From Pseudodesulfovibrio sp. S3 (GTDB taxonomy: Bacteria > Desulfobacterota > Desulfovibrionia > Desulfovibrionales > Desulfovibrionaceae): a DNA stretch of 33,744 bases. Below are positions 1 through 8,036 of the stretch, piece by piece. Position numbers and translations under genes: made by a program. The notes under the pieces were generated by a model. That model searched no databases. It had not been told where the DNA came from and worked only from the letters and a program-made list of their open reading frames with translations. Location of the stretch: assembly GCF_004025585.1 (NCBI RefSeq), contig NZ_QTZO01000024.1, positions 1 through 33,744 on the forward strand, given 5' to 3'. How positions within the stretch are numbered: the stretch's first letter is position 1; each line of letters starts with the position of its first letter.

Positions 1-175
1 AGCGGGCCAGCTTGCCGTCCTTGATGACGGTGCAGCTGCCGCACATGCCGGTGTCGCAACCGACCTTGACGCTGGTCAGACCGAGATTGGCACGCAGCAC
101 ATTGGCCAGGGATTCCTCAGGCTCACATATGACTTGCCTGGTGACCCCGTTGACTTGAAGAGTCCGTTTGAACAT
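1..175 (-). CDS. Molybdenum aldehyde oxidoreductase (xanthine oxidase family), N-terminal fragment
   Basis: Only the first 58 residues are in the window; the gene runs off the left edge. The visible part is a plant-type [2Fe-2S] ferredoxin domain. The stretch VKVGCDTGMCGSCTV (residues 37-51) carries the C-x4-C-G-x-C cluster motif typical of the Mop-type aldehyde oxidoreductases of Desulfovibrio and of the small subunit of xanthine dehydrogenases. Those enzymes oxidise aldehydes (or purines) at a molybdopterin cofactor. The ATG at 175 follows a strong AAGGAGG site. The neighbouring MoeA-like gene lies 73 bases upstream on the same strand, so the two are probably one transcript. From this fragment I cannot tell a single-chain Mop enzyme from a separate FeS subunit. 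Confidence 0.82.
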   Translation of the reverse strand, partial: MFKRTLQVNGVTRQVICEPEESLANVLRANLGLTSVKVGCDTGMCGSCTVIKDGKLAR

Positions 176-248
176 GACAGTATACCTCCTTAAAGTATCT
201 CACTGTCTCGCTGTTGCGAATTGAATAACATTGCACGTATCCAGTCAG

Positions 249-1265
249 TTATTTCCCAAAGGGACAGATGGGATAGCGGCAGACCTCGCAGGTCGCACAG
301 AATCCGCCATGTCCCATCGAAATTATGTCAGCACGGGTCACCCTTTCCCCGGCCAGAAGACGGGGCACCACCAGGTCGAATATGCTCGCCCGGTAGTACA
401 TGACGCAGCCGGGCAGCCCGAGAATGGGCACGTCGTCAAGATAGGCCAGCAGGAACATGGCCCCCGGAAAGGTGGGCGAACCATAGGTCACCACGTCGGC
501 TCCGGTGGCCCGGATGCTGGCTGGAGTCTGGTCGTCAGGATCAACGGACATGCCCCCGGTGACCATGACCATGTCGGCCCCATCGACGATGAATTTCAAG
601 ATGGCGTCACGGGTCATGTCGACCTCATCGCTCACAAAGGCCTGACCAACAATGTCCGACCCCAATTGCCCGAACTTCTTCTTGAGCACCGGACCGAATT
701 TGTCCTCGATACGACCGTGATAAATCTCGCTGCCGGTGGTCACGATGCCCACTTGCTTGTGTTGCAGGGGGCGCACCTGGATCACCGGATAATTTGCAGC
801 GCAAATGGCTTCCACCCGCTCGACCTTTTCCTCGTCGACTATCAGGGGCACCACGCGCGTCCCGGCCACGTCCCGCGACTGGGTGAAGGTGATGCCGTTG
901 TGCATGGTCGCCAGCACGACTTCTTCAATGGAATTGATCTCGTACAGGGCCTCCACGTTGACCTCGAGCAGTCCCGGTGCCGCCGTCATGTTGACCCTGC
1001 CTTCACACACGGTGGTCAGGGTCAGGCCGGGGCCTGCGGCTGCCTTGGCAATACGCATGGCGGCTTCATCCTCGTGGATCTTGCCCGGTTGCAGGTCAAG
1101 GACATAGATATGCTCCTTGCCAATGCTCAACAGGTTCGGAATATCGACTTCAGTGACCACATGCCCCTTGCGGAAGGCGGGCCCCTTGTATTCATCGGGG
1201 ACGATTCGTGTCATGTCATGGCACAGGACCATGCCGACAGCTTCTTCAACGGGAACTATTTTCAT
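249..1265 (-). CDS. MoeA-like molybdopterin-binding protein with C-terminal Cys motif
   Basis: A 338-residue protein with a MoCF/MoeA-type molybdopterin-binding domain at about residues 165-310, including VGIVTTGSEIYHG and VTGGMSVDPDDQTP, where MoeA/MogA proteins bind molybdopterin. It is shorter than E. coli MoeA (411 residues) and begins MKIVPVEEAVG, as in a class of anaerobe molybdopterin-binding proteins. The C-terminus holds C323, C326, C329 and C334 in a C-x2-C-x2-C-x4-C arrangement, which canonical MoeA lacks and which could bind a metal or FeS cluster. Its position just upstream of the aldehyde oxidoreductase suggests a role in inserting or maturing that enzyme's molybdenum cofactor. 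The start has a GGAG site about 9 bases upstream. The family is clear; the dedicated-maturase role is inferred. Confidence 0.85.
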   Translation of the reverse strand: MKIVPVEEAVGMVLCHDMTRIVPDEYKGPAFRKGHVVTEVDIPNLLSIGKEHIYVLDLQPGKIHEDEAAMRIAKAAAGPGLTLTTVCEGRVNMTAAPGLLEVNVEALYEINSIEEVVLATMHNGITFTQSRDVAGTRVVPLIVDEEKVERVEAICAANYPVIQVRPLQHKQVGIVTTGSEIYHGRIEDKFGPVLKKKFGQLGSDIVGQAFVSDEVDMTRDAILKFIVDGADMVMVTGGMSVDPDDQTPASIRATGADVVTYGSPTFPGAMFLLAYLDDVPILGLPGCVMYYRASIFDLVVPRLLAGERVTRADIISMGHGGFCATCEVCRYPICPFGK

Positions 1266-1337
1266 TATGCAACAACTCCATGTGGATATTTGACCTCAGG
1301 AAAAACTCCGACTGAATACTGCGCGTCCGAATAGCAT

Positions 1338-1355
1338 TATGTCAATAAAGACATA
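1338..1355. promoter_or_regulatory. Candidate operator TATGTC-N6-GACATA upstream of the molybdopterin gene
   Basis: This is a perfect 6+6 inverted repeat (TATGTC, AATAAA, GACATA) 73 bases upstream of the molybdopterin-binding protein start. On the minus strand it overlaps TTGACA and CATAAT, which resemble -35 and -10 elements, so a bound protein would probably block or modulate transcription. A molybdate/tungstate regulator is a reasonable guess from context only. The rest of the gap 1266-1572 (307 bases) holds nothing else I can support apart from a GGGAG site before the gene at 1573. Confidence 0.45.
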
Positions 1356-1572
1356 GCGATAGTTGCGACTGATCATCAGGACGACATTTTCTTCCTGCTC
1401 TGACACTCCATTACAGCCTTTAAAAACCTACCGTCGCGCCGAATCGGTCCATTCTCTTCCGAGAAACACCTTGACCTCTGTACGCACGGTCTTAATTCTA
1501 TTGTATACGCCTGATCATTTTCACGGCCCTGACCGGGATTTTTATGGCCGGGGCAAGCACACGGGAGCCGTC

Positions 1573-1767
1573 ATGAAAATAGCCGTAGAAATCACTGTTC
1601 TTGGCGAAACCATCTCAAAAATTGTCGAGTATCCCGGAACCCCCGGAAGCCAGACCGAAGTCATCCAGTGGCTCATGTGCCAGACCGGCTACAAATGGGC
1701 CGACTACGATCACGCCCCACAAGAAGACCGACTCCTGTACCACCTCAAAAACGGTGCCATCAACTAG
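1573..1767 (+). CDS. Small hypothetical protein (64 aa)
   Basis: A 64-residue acidic protein starting MKIAVEITVLGETISKIVEY. I do not recognise a family. It has no signal peptide, membrane segment or cysteine cluster (one Cys, C36). The alternating hydrophobic N-terminus suggests a beta strand, followed by a helix around residues 26-40 (TEVIQWLMC) and a charged tail. I chose the ATG at 1573 because GGGAG lies about 6 bases upstream and because the upstream in-frame extension reads like non-coding sequence. It is transcribed toward the TrfA-like gene, and the two stop codons lie 5 bases apart. No function can be assigned. Confidence 0.6.
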   Translation: MKIAVEITVLGETISKIVEYPGTPGSQTEVIQWLMCQTGYKWADYDHAPQEDRLLYHLKNGAIN

Positions 1768-1772
1768 CTTCA

Positions 1773-2594
1773 TCAGCGCATCCCGCCGGACGCACGAGAA
1801 CTCCTGCTGATCTCAAGCCCTCCTTCCCCCACGCTCAGTCGATCAAGCCGCACCGAGGCACGCAGCCGATCCAGAGACTTTCCCACTTGGACAGGAAGCG
1901 CGTTGGCGTTGCCCGAAAGCGCAGGCAACCCGCCGAAGGGGATACAGATACGGGAACTGGAATGCATGACCCCGTGCAACCAGCGGTCGATGGAAACCTT
2001 GGTCAACTGGAAGCGCTCCCTGATGAACGCCTGATGGTTTACCAGTTTCTGCAACGATCGAAGCATCTCGGGATTCAACTCGATCAGGCAAAGGCCGGCT
2101 TCATCGTCGAACAGGGCCTTCTGGATCGGTTGAAGATAGCAGGTGAAACGGCCATCGCGTATCTTGATGCGTCCGGACTCCAGCCTGCGCAGCGATTCGA
2201 CGACCCGCTTTCGATCGACACGTCCCCCGCTCCTGAGCACTTCCCGCGTCAGGCTCCTGATGTCCAATTTCTGCGCATGAGGGGCCGAAGAATCCTGCCG
2301 GGGAAATCGACGGGCGCACGCCAGAAAGACATCCTGGTCGAATTGGTCCAGCCGCACCCCTGTGTAGAGCAGTGACCGGTCGGCACAGGTGGACTGTATG
2401 GGATAATTGCGGACAGTCTCCCTGCGACGGACATACCGCCCCTGAAACAGTTCAGAGGCAAAGAACAACTCAGGAGGCAGACTCAGAAAGGCATGTTCCT
2501 GCTGCGTCAGGGCCTGAATCACCGAGCCGGTGCCGGAACCGGCCACCCCGCCGCGTCCCATCCAACCACCGTCCAGTATGTCGTCGTCGAACAT
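1773..2594 (-). CDS. TrfA-family replication initiator homologue (chromosomal)
   Basis: A 273-residue protein that I align by eye with the plasmid RK2 initiator TrfA. Shared features are an ELFFASELF stretch like TrfA ELARSALF, then LLYTGVRLDQFDQDVFLAC like TrfA ITYTG-ELR-DD-ELVWQ, a middle block with KRVVESLRRLESGRIKI, and a late winged-helix-like region ending VGKSLDRLRASVRL. TrfA binds plasmid iterons and loads helicase. No iterons, partition genes or other plasmid genes lie here, so this is probably a domesticated or mobile-element-derived copy used for something else. The start is the ATG at 2594, which has GGAGG upstream; a longer frame to 2660 lacks such a site. Homology is moderately sure, function unknown. 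Confidence 0.68.
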   Translation of the reverse strand: MFDDDILDGGWMGRGGVAGSGTGSVIQALTQQEHAFLSLPPELFFASELFQGRYVRRRETVRNYPIQSTCADRSLLYTGVRLDQFDQDVFLACARRFPRQDSSAPHAQKLDIRSLTREVLRSGGRVDRKRVVESLRRLESGRIKIRDGRFTCYLQPIQKALFDDEAGLCLIELNPEMLRSLQKLVNHQAFIRERFQLTKVSIDRWLHGVMHSSSRICIPFGGLPALSGNANALPVQVGKSLDRLRASVRLDRLSVGEGGLEISRSSRASGGMR

Positions 2595-2676
2595 TACATT
2601 TTCCTCCTGGGCCACATCCTCGACCGGACACGGTCGGGACCATTCGTTACCGGGCTTCACCCCGCCCAGCCGCGTT

Positions 2677-2713
2677 CGTGACCCAGAAAGGCATAGGCCC
2701 TTTCTGGGTCACG
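2677..2713 (-). terminator. Perfect 15-bp hairpin after the flx operon
   Basis: Arms CGTGACCCAGAAAGG (2677-2691) and its exact complement (2699-2713) flank a 7-base loop, 22 bases beyond the flxA stop. It probably ends or stabilises the hdr-flx transcript, though no T-run follows on the minus strand. It also lies ahead of the trfA-like gene. Confidence 0.6.
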
Positions 2714-2734
2714 GAGGCTGAAGGGAGGTGAGAA

Positions 2735-3577
2735 CTATAATTCATTGGGCAATTCCCGGAGTTGTGCATTGGTGAACACCGGACCGTCCTTGCAGACATA
2801 GTGGGTTCCGATGTTGCAACGACCGCAGATGCCCACACCGCATTTCATCCTTTTTTCCAGGGTGGTGATGATCTGCTCGTCCTTGAATCCGAGCGAATGC
2901 AAGGCCTCGATGGTAAACTTGATCATGATCGGCGGCCCGCAGGTCACGGCAAACGCATTGTCCGCAGAGGGAGCCATTTCCTTGAGCACGTTGGGGATGA
3001 GGCCGACCTTGTGCTTCCAGTCCGGGGTGCCGTTGTCCACGGTCAACTCCGTGACCATGTCCTCGCGTCCCAACCATTCGGGCAGTTCGTAGCTGAAGGC
3101 CATGTCAGCGGGACTGCGCGCACCGTAGAGCAGCGAAATGTTGCCATAGTCCGCCCGATTATCGAGCATATATACCAACAAGGTCCGCAGCGGAGCCATG
3201 CCGATGCCGCCGCCCACAAAGACGATGTCCTTGCCTTTCATCTCCTCGTAGGGGAAGCAGTTGCCAAGAGGAGCGCGCACACCTATCTGGTCGCCCGCAC
3301 GCAGCTTGTGCAGCCTCTCGGTCAACTCGCCCACGCGCATCACGCTGAATTGCAGGTAATCCATGCGTGTGGGCGAGGAATTGATGACAAAAGTCGACTC
3401 GCCGACACCAAAGACGGAGAGCTGTCCCACCTGCCCGGGTTCAAAAGAAAAGTCACGCATCCTGTCGGGATTGTTGAGGGTGACACGAAACGTCTTGATG
3501 TTGGACGTCTCCTGCACCACCTCCTGGATGGTGGCCATATCCGGCAGGTAGAGATTGGTGGGCGGATTATCAGTCAT
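2735..3577 (-). CDS. flxA: FlxA, FAD/NAD(P)-binding [2Fe-2S] oxidoreductase subunit
   Basis: A 280-residue flavoprotein of the ferredoxin-NADP reductase/AsrB/dihydroorotate dehydrogenase electron-transfer group. It has an N-terminal FAD barrel (about residues 15-110), the nucleotide-binding loop VGGGIGMAPLR (121-131), the CGPPIM motif (213-218), and a C-terminal [2Fe-2S] site C246, C251, C254, C262. In the FlxABCD-HdrABC complex described in D. vulgaris this subunit exchanges electrons with NADH. It is the last gene of the operon, and its ATG at 3577 overlaps the flxB stop by 8 bases, so translation is probably coupled. A longer in-frame start exists upstream inside flxB but is not plausible. 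Confidence 0.88.
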   Translation of the reverse strand: MTDNPPTNLYLPDMATIQEVVQETSNIKTFRVTLNNPDRMRDFSFEPGQVGQLSVFGVGESTFVINSSPTRMDYLQFSVMRVGELTERLHKLRAGDQIGVRAPLGNCFPYEEMKGKDIVFVGGGIGMAPLRTLLVYMLDNRADYGNISLLYGARSPADMAFSYELPEWLGREDMVTELTVDNGTPDWKHKVGLIPNVLKEMAPSADNAFAVTCGPPIMIKFTIEALHSLGFKDEQIITTLEKRMKCGVGICGRCNIGTHYVCKDGPVFTNAQLRELPNEL

Positions 3578-4640
3578 TGATTTGCTCCTCTTCGGCCATG
3601 GCCCGTGTTTGGGCCTTGGAAACGATCTCTCGGACATCCATGGACACGGGACAGTGCGAGATACAACGACCACAGCCGACGCAAGCCAGGTTCCCGTCAT
3701 GCAGCGCCGGATAATAGTTGAACTTGTGGCCGATCCGATTGCGCATGCGCTGGGCCTTGGCCGCCCGCGGATTGTGCCCGCTGCCCTCAAGGGTGAACTG
3801 GAACGACATGCAGTTATCCCAGGTGCGAACACGGACACCGTCATTTCCGTGCATTTCGTCGGTCATGTTGAAACAGTAGCAGGTGGGGCACAGGTAACTG
3901 CACGCCCCGCAGCTCAGGCACTTGGCCGAGACATCTTCCCAGAAGGGTTGGTCGTCGAAAAGCTTGTTGACCTGCTCCGGCGCACCCAGCAACGGCTCGC
4001 CTTCGGGCATGGCCGCCTTCACCGCCTCACGGGTCTTGAGGGCCGTTTCGACCCGATCGCCAGCGTCATGAAGGGTCTGGCTCAGCAGGAAATCATTGCC
4101 CCGATCGGTCACGGCCTCCACCACATATCCATCGCCGATGAAGGTGAACAGGAGGTCTGCACCGGTACTGTCGCCGGGGCCGCCGCCCACGCGATGGCAA
4201 AAACAGGTCTCGGCGGGATCGGTACAGGCCAGCGAGGCCACCAGGGTGTTGTCCCGACGGGTGCAATAGTAGATATCGCGCTTGGAGCCTGCGTCGTATA
4301 CCCGGTCGAACACGGTGAAGCCGCGGACGTCGCAGGGACGCGCACCGAAGAGAAACGTCGGTTGGTCGTGCAGGGTCTCCCGGACCTCGACGCTGGTGCG
4401 CGACGGCGCTTCCTCGCCCTTGGAATAATGAAACTCAAGCAGTGTTTCGCAACGTGGCAGCAAAGCCGCCTTGGGCGATGAAGTGGCCAGTCCGTCCAGA
4501 TCCAACTCGCTGTCAGCTTCAAGGGGTTGAAAAACCGTCTGCCCGCCTTTGCGTATGGGGGCCAGCACCAGTCGGCTCTCGGAAAGCGACAGAAGCCACG
4601 GCACAAGCTTGTCCGTTGTGATGTATCGTGCAGCGAGCAT
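3570..4640 (-). CDS. flxB: FlxB, iron-sulfur subunit with two [4Fe-4S] motifs
   Basis: A 356-residue protein with an AsrA-like body (note FGARPCDVRGF at 99-109, as in anaerobic sulfite reductase subunit A) and two C-terminal ferredoxin motifs: C241, C244, C247, C251 and C320, C323, C326, C330. It probably carries electrons between FlxA and the rest of the Flx-Hdr complex in the cytoplasm. Further cysteines at 126, 139, 146 and 148 might bind another cluster. The start ATG (4640) has AAGGAGAGG upstream and shares one base with the flxC stop (TAATG). The B versus C names follow gene order next to flxA and flxD, so the symbol is less certain than the family. Confidence 0.83.
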   Translation of the reverse strand: MLAARYITTDKLVPWLLSLSESRLVLAPIRKGGQTVFQPLEADSELDLDGLATSSPKAALLPRCETLLEFHYSKGEEAPSRTSVEVRETLHDQPTFLFGARPCDVRGFTVFDRVYDAGSKRDIYYCTRRDNTLVASLACTDPAETCFCHRVGGGPGDSTGADLLFTFIGDGYVVEAVTDRGNDFLLSQTLHDAGDRVETALKTREAVKAAMPEGEPLLGAPEQVNKLFDDQPFWEDVSAKCLSCGACSYLCPTCYCFNMTDEMHGNDGVRVRTWDNCMSFQFTLEGSGHNPRAAKAQRMRNRIGHKFNYYPALHDGNLACVGCGRCISHCPVSMDVREIVSKAQTRAMAEEEQIND

Positions 4641-5602
4641 TACCACTTCCTCTCCTTGATGTGTTCTTCCTCTTCCCGGAACTGAAACAGCGGCGGCGTC
4701 TTGTCCGGGTCCGTCCCGGCCTGATAGTCGAAGATATCCTTGATCTGGCGGTTGAGCGCCTGTTTCAGGGTCATGATGGGCAGGTCCATGGGGCAAGCCC
4801 GCTCACATTCGCCGCACTCCGTGCACCGTCCGGCGGTATGCAGGGCGTGCAGGGCCTGAAACATGAGTTTTTCGCGGGGGTGATCCGTCTGGTCAACCCA
4901 GTGCGGATCACGGCTCTGAGCCGCACAATGATCCTGACAGACACACAAGGGACAGGCGCTCCGGCAGGCGTAACAACGGATGCACTTGGTCATCTGATCT
5001 TCCCAGAAATGCAGCCGGTCCTCCATGCCCATGGCCTCCAGCATGTCCAGCGTACTGACAGGGGCATCGTCCACCTGTGGAGGTTGGCCGTGCTCACCGA
5101 TGAAATGATCGCAAACCTCGGCGTCGGCGCCGGTACAGCGGAAGCATTTTTCCTGCAGCACCTGGCCCAATCGTGCCGTCTGGGTTTCGCCGTTGACGGC
5201 AAAGCTGGCTGCGCCGCCGTCAATGGTCACGCCCTGCACTCCCCGACCGACTTTAAGTTCCGTGCGAACTTTCCTGGCATCCACTGCGCCTTGGCAATGC
5301 AGGCCGAAAATGGTCACATCCTCTCGATCAATGAGTTTTTCCTGCAACAGTTCAACGATGGTCCGGGCGTCGCATCCCTTGGCGACGATGCCGACCTTCT
5401 TGCCGCGCAGGCTGGTCAGGTAGCCTGCCAGGTTCTGGGAACAGCGGGAATCCCATTCAATGCGTTCTATATCCGCCGCATCAGTGATGAACAGCGGCGT
5501 ATGGCTCAGGGAATCGGGTCCGGCAGTCCAGGCAATGACCATGTCAAGGTCTGGCAGTGCCTGCCGGATCGCGGTTTTCAATTCTTCAATGGGTGATGCC
5601 AT
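4640..5602 (-). CDS. flxC: FlxC, iron-sulfur subunit with FrhB/FdhB-like N-terminus
   Basis: A 320-residue protein. The N-terminal half, with VGIVAKGCDARTIVELLQE (70-88), resembles the FrhB/FdhB-type domain found in F420- or flavin-linked hydrogenase and formate dehydrogenase subunits. Cysteines 153, 156 and 164 form an extra cluster-like group, and the C-terminal third has two ferredoxin motifs at C207, C210, C213, C217 and C260, C263, C266, C270. It should serve as an electron-transfer subunit of the Flx module. Its start at 5602 is followed by MASPIEELK and has AGGAG upstream; the stop shares a base with the flxB start. It lies 29 bases after flxD. Confidence 0.8.
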   Translation of the reverse strand: MASPIEELKTAIRQALPDLDMVIAWTAGPDSLSHTPLFITDAADIERIEWDSRCSQNLAGYLTSLRGKKVGIVAKGCDARTIVELLQEKLIDREDVTIFGLHCQGAVDARKVRTELKVGRGVQGVTIDGGAASFAVNGETQTARLGQVLQEKCFRCTGADAEVCDHFIGEHGQPPQVDDAPVSTLDMLEAMGMEDRLHFWEDQMTKCIRCYACRSACPLCVCQDHCAAQSRDPHWVDQTDHPREKLMFQALHALHTAGRCTECGECERACPMDLPIMTLKQALNRQIKDIFDYQAGTDPDKTPPLFQFREEEEHIKERKW

Positions 5603-5631
5603 GCGGGTCTCCTTTTGAGGGCGCGAATAGA

Positions 5632-6090
5632 TTAGAAGGCCTGATGCAGACAGGCATCCAGACAGGTTCCGGCAGCAAAGGTGGGCATGGGGCCAAGGGC
5701 ATGTATCTGCTCGGTAAAACTGGTGACCACCGTGCGCCAACGCTGTCCTTCGGAAGCCGAGACCCAGGTATACTCGAAGCGGCCCGGATCAATGCCCAGG
5801 ACCGGGAGCAGTGCCTTGAGCACCTCAAGCCGCCGCCGGGCGTAGAAGTTGCCCTCGGAGTAGTGACAGTCGCGCGGGTGGCAGCCGGAGACGAGTACGC
5901 CGTCGGCCCCGTTCATGAATGCGCGGACGACGAACAGCGGATTGATCCGCCCTGTACAGGGCAATTTGATGATCCGCAGGTCCGTGGGCTGGGCAAAACG
6001 GCCCACCCCGGCGGTGTCCGCCCCGGCATAGGAGCACCAGTTACAGAGAAACCCGATGATACGGAGTTCCTTTCCTTCTATTACAGACAT
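5632..6090 (-). CDS. flxD: FlxD, MvhD-like [2Fe-2S] adaptor
   Basis: A 152-residue protein of the MvhD/HdrA-associated delta-subunit family, recognised from GFLCNWCSYAGAD (13-25), LPCTGRIN (43-50) and SGCHPRDCHYSEGN (68-81). These cysteines bind one [2Fe-2S] cluster. In methanogens MvhD passes electrons from hydrogenase to HdrA; here, with no hydrogenase nearby, it should join the FlxABC NADH module to HdrA. The gene overlaps the 3' end of hdrA by 10 bases, which supports a tight translational unit. Length matches the family. Confidence 0.88.
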   Translation of the reverse strand: MSVIEGKELRIIGFLCNWCSYAGADTAGVGRFAQPTDLRIIKLPCTGRINPLFVVRAFMNGADGVLVSGCHPRDCHYSEGNFYARRRLEVLKALLPVLGIDPGRFEYTWVSASEGQRWRTVVTSFTEQIHALGPMPTFAAGTCLDACLHQAF

Positions 6091-8036
6091 AATGCATTTA
6101 CCTCGGCGAGAATCTGGTTGTCGGTGAAGTGGCGAAGCTGGACGGCGCCCTGCGGACAGGCGGCGGTACAGACTCCGCACCCCTGGCAGACGGTTTCGAT
6201 GACCGAGGCCTTGGGCATACCCCGGAACTCGATCATCTCGATGGCCCCGAAGGGACAGACCGATTCGCACTTGCCGCAGCCGATGCAGCGCATCAGCTTC
6301 ACGGCCGAGACCTGCGGGTCACTCGCCAACTTGTCCTTTGAGAAGAGGGCGAGCACCTTGGCCGCCGCGGCATCGCCCTGGGCCACCGAAGACGGGATGT
6401 CCTTGGGCCCCTGGCACGAACCCGCAAGATAGATGCCTGCGGTGTTGGTTTCCACCGGCTTCAGCTTGGGGTGCCCCTCCATGAAGAATCCATAGGGATC
6501 ATAGGAAATGCGCAACTTCTCGGCCAACTCGGCTGCGCCCTTGGACGCTTCCGCTCCAACGGCCAGGACAATGAGGTCGGCCTCGATCTCCACCTGGTCG
6601 CCCATGAGCGTGTCCGCACCCTTGACCAGATACCGGCCGTTCTTGGGCTGGATGGCCGAAACACGGCCTCGGATGTAACGGGCTCCGTACTCTTCCATGG
6701 CCCGGCGCGTGAACTCGTCGTAATTCTTTCCCGGCGCCCGGATGTCCATGTAAAAGACATAGGATTGGGAATCCGGCATGTGGTCCTTGGTCAAAATGGT
6801 CTGCTTGGCCGTATACATGCAGCAGAATCCGGAGCAGTAGGGTCGGCCGATGGACTTGTCACGCGAACCCACGCACTGGATAAACACGATATCCTTGGGT
6901 TCGGCACCGTCAGAAGGCCGCTTGATGTGCCCTTCGGTGGGACCGGAGGCCGACAGCAGACGCTCGTACTGCATGGACGTGATCACGTCCGGGTAGCGCC
7001 CGCCGCCGTATTCGCCGTATTTGGTGAAATCGAAGAGGTCATAGCCTGTGGCCGCGATGATAGCGCCCACCGGCTCGGTGATCAGCTCATCCTGTTGGTC
7101 GAACCGGATGGCCCCGGTGGGACAGATCGTCTCGCAGGCACCACATTTGCCCTTGGTCAGCTTGATGCAGGCCGAGGCGTTGATGCTGGCCTTCTTGGGA
7201 ATGGCCTGGGGAAAGGGAATGTTGATGGCCGTGGTCTTGCCGATGAATTCGTTGAACCTGTCCGGCGTCTTCTTGCTCGGACACTTGGTCGTGCATTCAC
7301 CGCAACCGGTGCAGGCATCCCAATCCACATAGGCTGCCTTGCGGCGTACCGTGACATTGAAATTGCCCACGAATCCTTCCACCGACTCGATTTCGGACAG
7401 GGTGTACAGGGTGATGTTCGGGTGCTGCGCGATATCGACCATACGCGGTCCAAGGATGCAGCTTGAACAGTCCACGGTGGGAAAGGTCTTGTCGAGCTTG
7501 GACATCTTGCCGCCGATGGACGGCTCACGCTCCACAAGGATCACTTCAAGACCGCCGTCGGCGCAGTCGAGTGCGGCCTGGATGCCGGCAACACCGCCGC
7601 CGATGACCATGACCCGCTTGTTGATCTCGAATTCACCGGCAACAAGCGACTCGTCACGGCGCAGTTTTTCGACCGCGATGTGAACCAGATCCACGGCCTT
7701 GTTGGTGTTGGCCTCCATGTCCTTGCCGATCCAGGAGACATGCTCGCGGATATTGGCCATCTCGAACATGTACTTGTTCAGCCCGGCACGCTCCAGGGTG
7801 CGCCGAAAGGTGGCCTCGTGCATGCGCGGCGTACAGGAGGCCACGACAACGCCGTCGAGATTATACTTCTCCACAGCCTCGATGATGCCCGCCTGTCCCG
7901 GTTCGGAGCAGGCGTACATGGTATCCGTGGCAAAGACCACCTCGGGAAAACCGAGAGCGGCCTTGGCAACAGCCTCGGTATCGACGTTCCCGGCAATATT
8001 GCTGCCGCAGTGGCAGACGAAAACTCCTATATTCAT
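6081..8036 (-). CDS. hdrA: HdrA, flavin and iron-sulfur subunit of heterodisulfide reductase
   Basis: A 651-residue HdrA. It starts with MNIGVFVCHCGSNI, holding the N-terminal cysteines, then a Rossmann FAD loop VMVIGGGVAGIQAAL, the KTFPTVDCSSCILGPRM segment typical of HdrA, an inserted ferredoxin-like group (DACTGCGECTTKCP) with CGACETICPTG, and two C-terminal [4Fe-4S] motifs (CIGCGKCESVCP and CQGCGVCTAACP). HdrA is the flavin-based electron-bifurcating centre of Hdr complexes. Here it would take electrons from NADH via FlxD and split them between ferredoxin and a disulfide such as DsrC. The start ATG shares one base with the hdrB stop (TAATG); the longer upstream frame lies inside hdrB and is rejected. 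Confidence 0.93.
   Translation of the reverse strand: MNIGVFVCHCGSNIAGNVDTEAVAKAALGFPEVVFATDTMYACSEPGQAGIIEAVEKYNLDGVVVASCTPRMHEATFRRTLERAGLNKYMFEMANIREHVSWIGKDMEANTNKAVDLVHIAVEKLRRDESLVAGEFEINKRVMVIGGGVAGIQAALDCADGGLEVILVEREPSIGGKMSKLDKTFPTVDCSSCILGPRMVDIAQHPNITLYTLSEIESVEGFVGNFNVTVRRKAAYVDWDACTGCGECTTKCPSKKTPDRFNEFIGKTTAINIPFPQAIPKKASINASACIKLTKGKCGACETICPTGAIRFDQQDELITEPVGAIIAATGYDLFDFTKYGEYGGGRYPDVITSMQYERLLSASGPTEGHIKRPSDGAEPKDIVFIQCVGSRDKSIGRPYCSGFCCMYTAKQTILTKDHMPDSQSYVFYMDIRAPGKNYDEFTRRAMEEYGARYIRGRVSAIQPKNGRYLVKGADTLMGDQVEIEADLIVLAVGAEASKGAAELAEKLRISYDPYGFFMEGHPKLKPVETNTAGIYLAGSCQGPKDIPSSVAQGDAAAAKVLALFSKDKLASDPQVSAVKLMRCIGCGKCESVCPFGAIEMIEFRGMPKASVIETVCQGCGVCTAACPQGAVQLRHFTDNQILAEVNALCL

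Noticed and set aside
231..1334. Long plus-strand open frame (367 codons) over the molybdopterin gene
   Set aside because: It is the antisense shadow of the clearly conserved minus-strand MoeA-like gene and its product resembles no protein.
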